Of a stretch of 6,492 bases of DNA, positions 6,025 to 6,492 are shown in pieces; positions within the stretch are counted from its first letter, which is position 1; each line of letters begins with the position of its first letter. Origin of the DNA: Pleomorphochaeta sp964545735 (lineage in GTDB: Bacteria; Spirochaetota; Spirochaetia; Sphaerochaetales; Sphaerochaetaceae); NCBI GenBank assembly GCA_964545735.1, contig CAZJGS010000136.1, positions 1-6,492 on the forward strand. The letters run 5' to 3'. Both the position numbers and the translations under genes were made by a program. A model generated the notes under the pieces. The model searched no databases, was not told the DNA's origin, and saw nothing but the letters and a program-made list of their open reading frames with translations.

Positions 6025-6201
6025 TCAGAAAGCCCGTACAGGCCTGACCCTGTAACTGTTGTTCCGGCCGAAGTTGTACTGAAATTCATAGTTTAAGGAC
6101 AGGATCCATACTTTATTTGCAACGTACTCGGAGGAACTCCAGTAGTAATCGTCAGGAAAACCGAGAGCGTCCTTCCATAGATATTTGAAGTAATTTATTA
6201 C
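6025..6201 (-). pseudogene. C-terminal remnant of a DUF1566 (Lcl C-terminal-like) domain protein
   Basis: The 58 open codons read VINYFKYLWKDALGFPDDYY, then WSSSEYVANKVWILSLNYEF, and end with NNSYRVRPVRAF and TGA. The WSSSEY...W...RVRPVRAF pattern is the hallmark C-terminus of the DUF1566 family, a surface or secreted domain abundant in spirochaetes, Fibrobacter and Bacteroidetes. Upstream a TAG (6202-6204) ends the frame, and none of the usual LPTxxEL part is visible, so only the tail remains. No start codon or ribosome site exists. It is a remnant, with the natural stop preserved. Confidence 0.75.
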
Positions 6202-6273
6202 CTACAGTATTATTGGGTTATGATAATTAATAGTAACATTTTGGGTCTGTAGCCAAATTGTCGGGAATTGGCT
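6202..6273. other. Short AT-rich spacer between two minus-strand remnants
   Basis: No recognisable coding or regulatory signal. The stretch is presumably a deletion scar or decayed coding sequence separating the basic C-terminal fragment from the DUF1566-type tail. Confidence 0.3.
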
Positions 6274-6492
6274 TCAGGCAGACAATTCATCTCCCTTATA
6301 ATCTCTTGGTAATCTAAAAATAGTAGGTTCTGGAAGCGTTACATGTTTAGGTATTCTTCTTTGTCTTTTTACTGGATTGTAGTTATTAGTGGATGGTTTT
6401 TTTCTTGGAATTAATGGATGCGTGTGTTCCCATATTAAAAGCTTGATAAGCCAAAACTCATTCGTCGTCGATTTTTAATCCAGGCGTTAAGC
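6274..6492 (-). CDS. C-terminal fragment of an unrecognised basic protein, running off the right edge
   Basis: The open frame from 6474 to the TGA at 6274-6276 encodes NEFWLIKLLIWEHTHPLIPR, then KKPSTNNYNPVKRQRRIPKH, and ends PRDYKGDELSA. It is basic and proline-rich, and it is preceded by a hydrophobic helix-like segment. At the edge the same frame meets a TAA, while a neighbouring frame reads LTPGLKIDDE, so a frameshift near 6460 may separate the fragment from the rest of its gene, which lies outside. The tail style would suit a transposase C-terminus, but I cannot place it in a family. Confidence 0.45.

Noticed and set aside
1..6492. CRISPR array, tRNA or rRNA genes
   Set aside because: No regularly spaced repeats and no tRNA or rRNA-like segments were seen on either strand.

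Overview
The window looks like accessory or eroded DNA from a bacterium, and a spirochaete of the Sphaerochaeta/Treponema kind is my best guess. That guess rests on the overall style (a VapBC pair with the antitoxin C-terminus seen in such genomes, a long Fic protein, radC pieces, a DUF1566-type tail) and not on any marker gene. Base composition is uneven. The left 1.6 kb is strongly AT-rich, the radC/vapBC part is richer in GC, and the right 0.9 kb is a mosaic of short coding remnants. Only two genes appear intact: a 514-residue Fic protein (3067-4611, +) and a 197-residue unrecognised protein (4907-5500, -).

Left region (1-1625). The extreme left edge carries what looks like the tip of an IS256-family element (27-52). 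Next, on the minus strand, come two ATGA-overlapping broken genes: the tail of a TPR-repeat protein (1206-1594) and a beta-rich, probably outer-membrane barrel protein (95-1209). The TPR gene lacks its 5' part and stops at the left end of an IS200/IS605-type element, marked by a 14-bp perfect hairpin (1594-1625).

Middle (1626-4772). The IS200/IS605 remnant keeps its leader hairpin, which hides the ribosome binding site, and about 28 codons of tnpA. These run in frame into the C-terminal half of a RadC (JAB/MPN-like) domain, giving a 101-residue chimera. It is followed by a vapB-vapC toxin-antitoxin pair in which each gene has a one-base frameshift, then a 423-bp spacer, then the Fic gene. A second, more decayed radC fragment lies just after Fic in the same orientation, so radC pieces bracket the VapBC-Fic block.

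Right region (4773-6492). After the minus-strand hypothetical gene with its own plausible promoter, the sequence holds four short minus-strand remnants: an unassigned 39-codon ORF, an unassigned frameshifted piece, a clear DUF1566-type C-terminus ending VRPVRAF, and a basic, proline-rich C-terminus that runs off the right edge.

A repeated pattern links the broken genes. Reading frames at about 1095, 1431, 2187, 2434 and probably 5925 are each restored by adding one A or T to a short A/T run, whereas the 1.5-kb Fic gene has no such lesion. I read the locus as a decayed mobile or defence-type island in which a single-chain, self-inhibited Fic protein is the surviving toxin-like activity. Uncorrected sequencing indels are the main competing explanation for some of the breaks.
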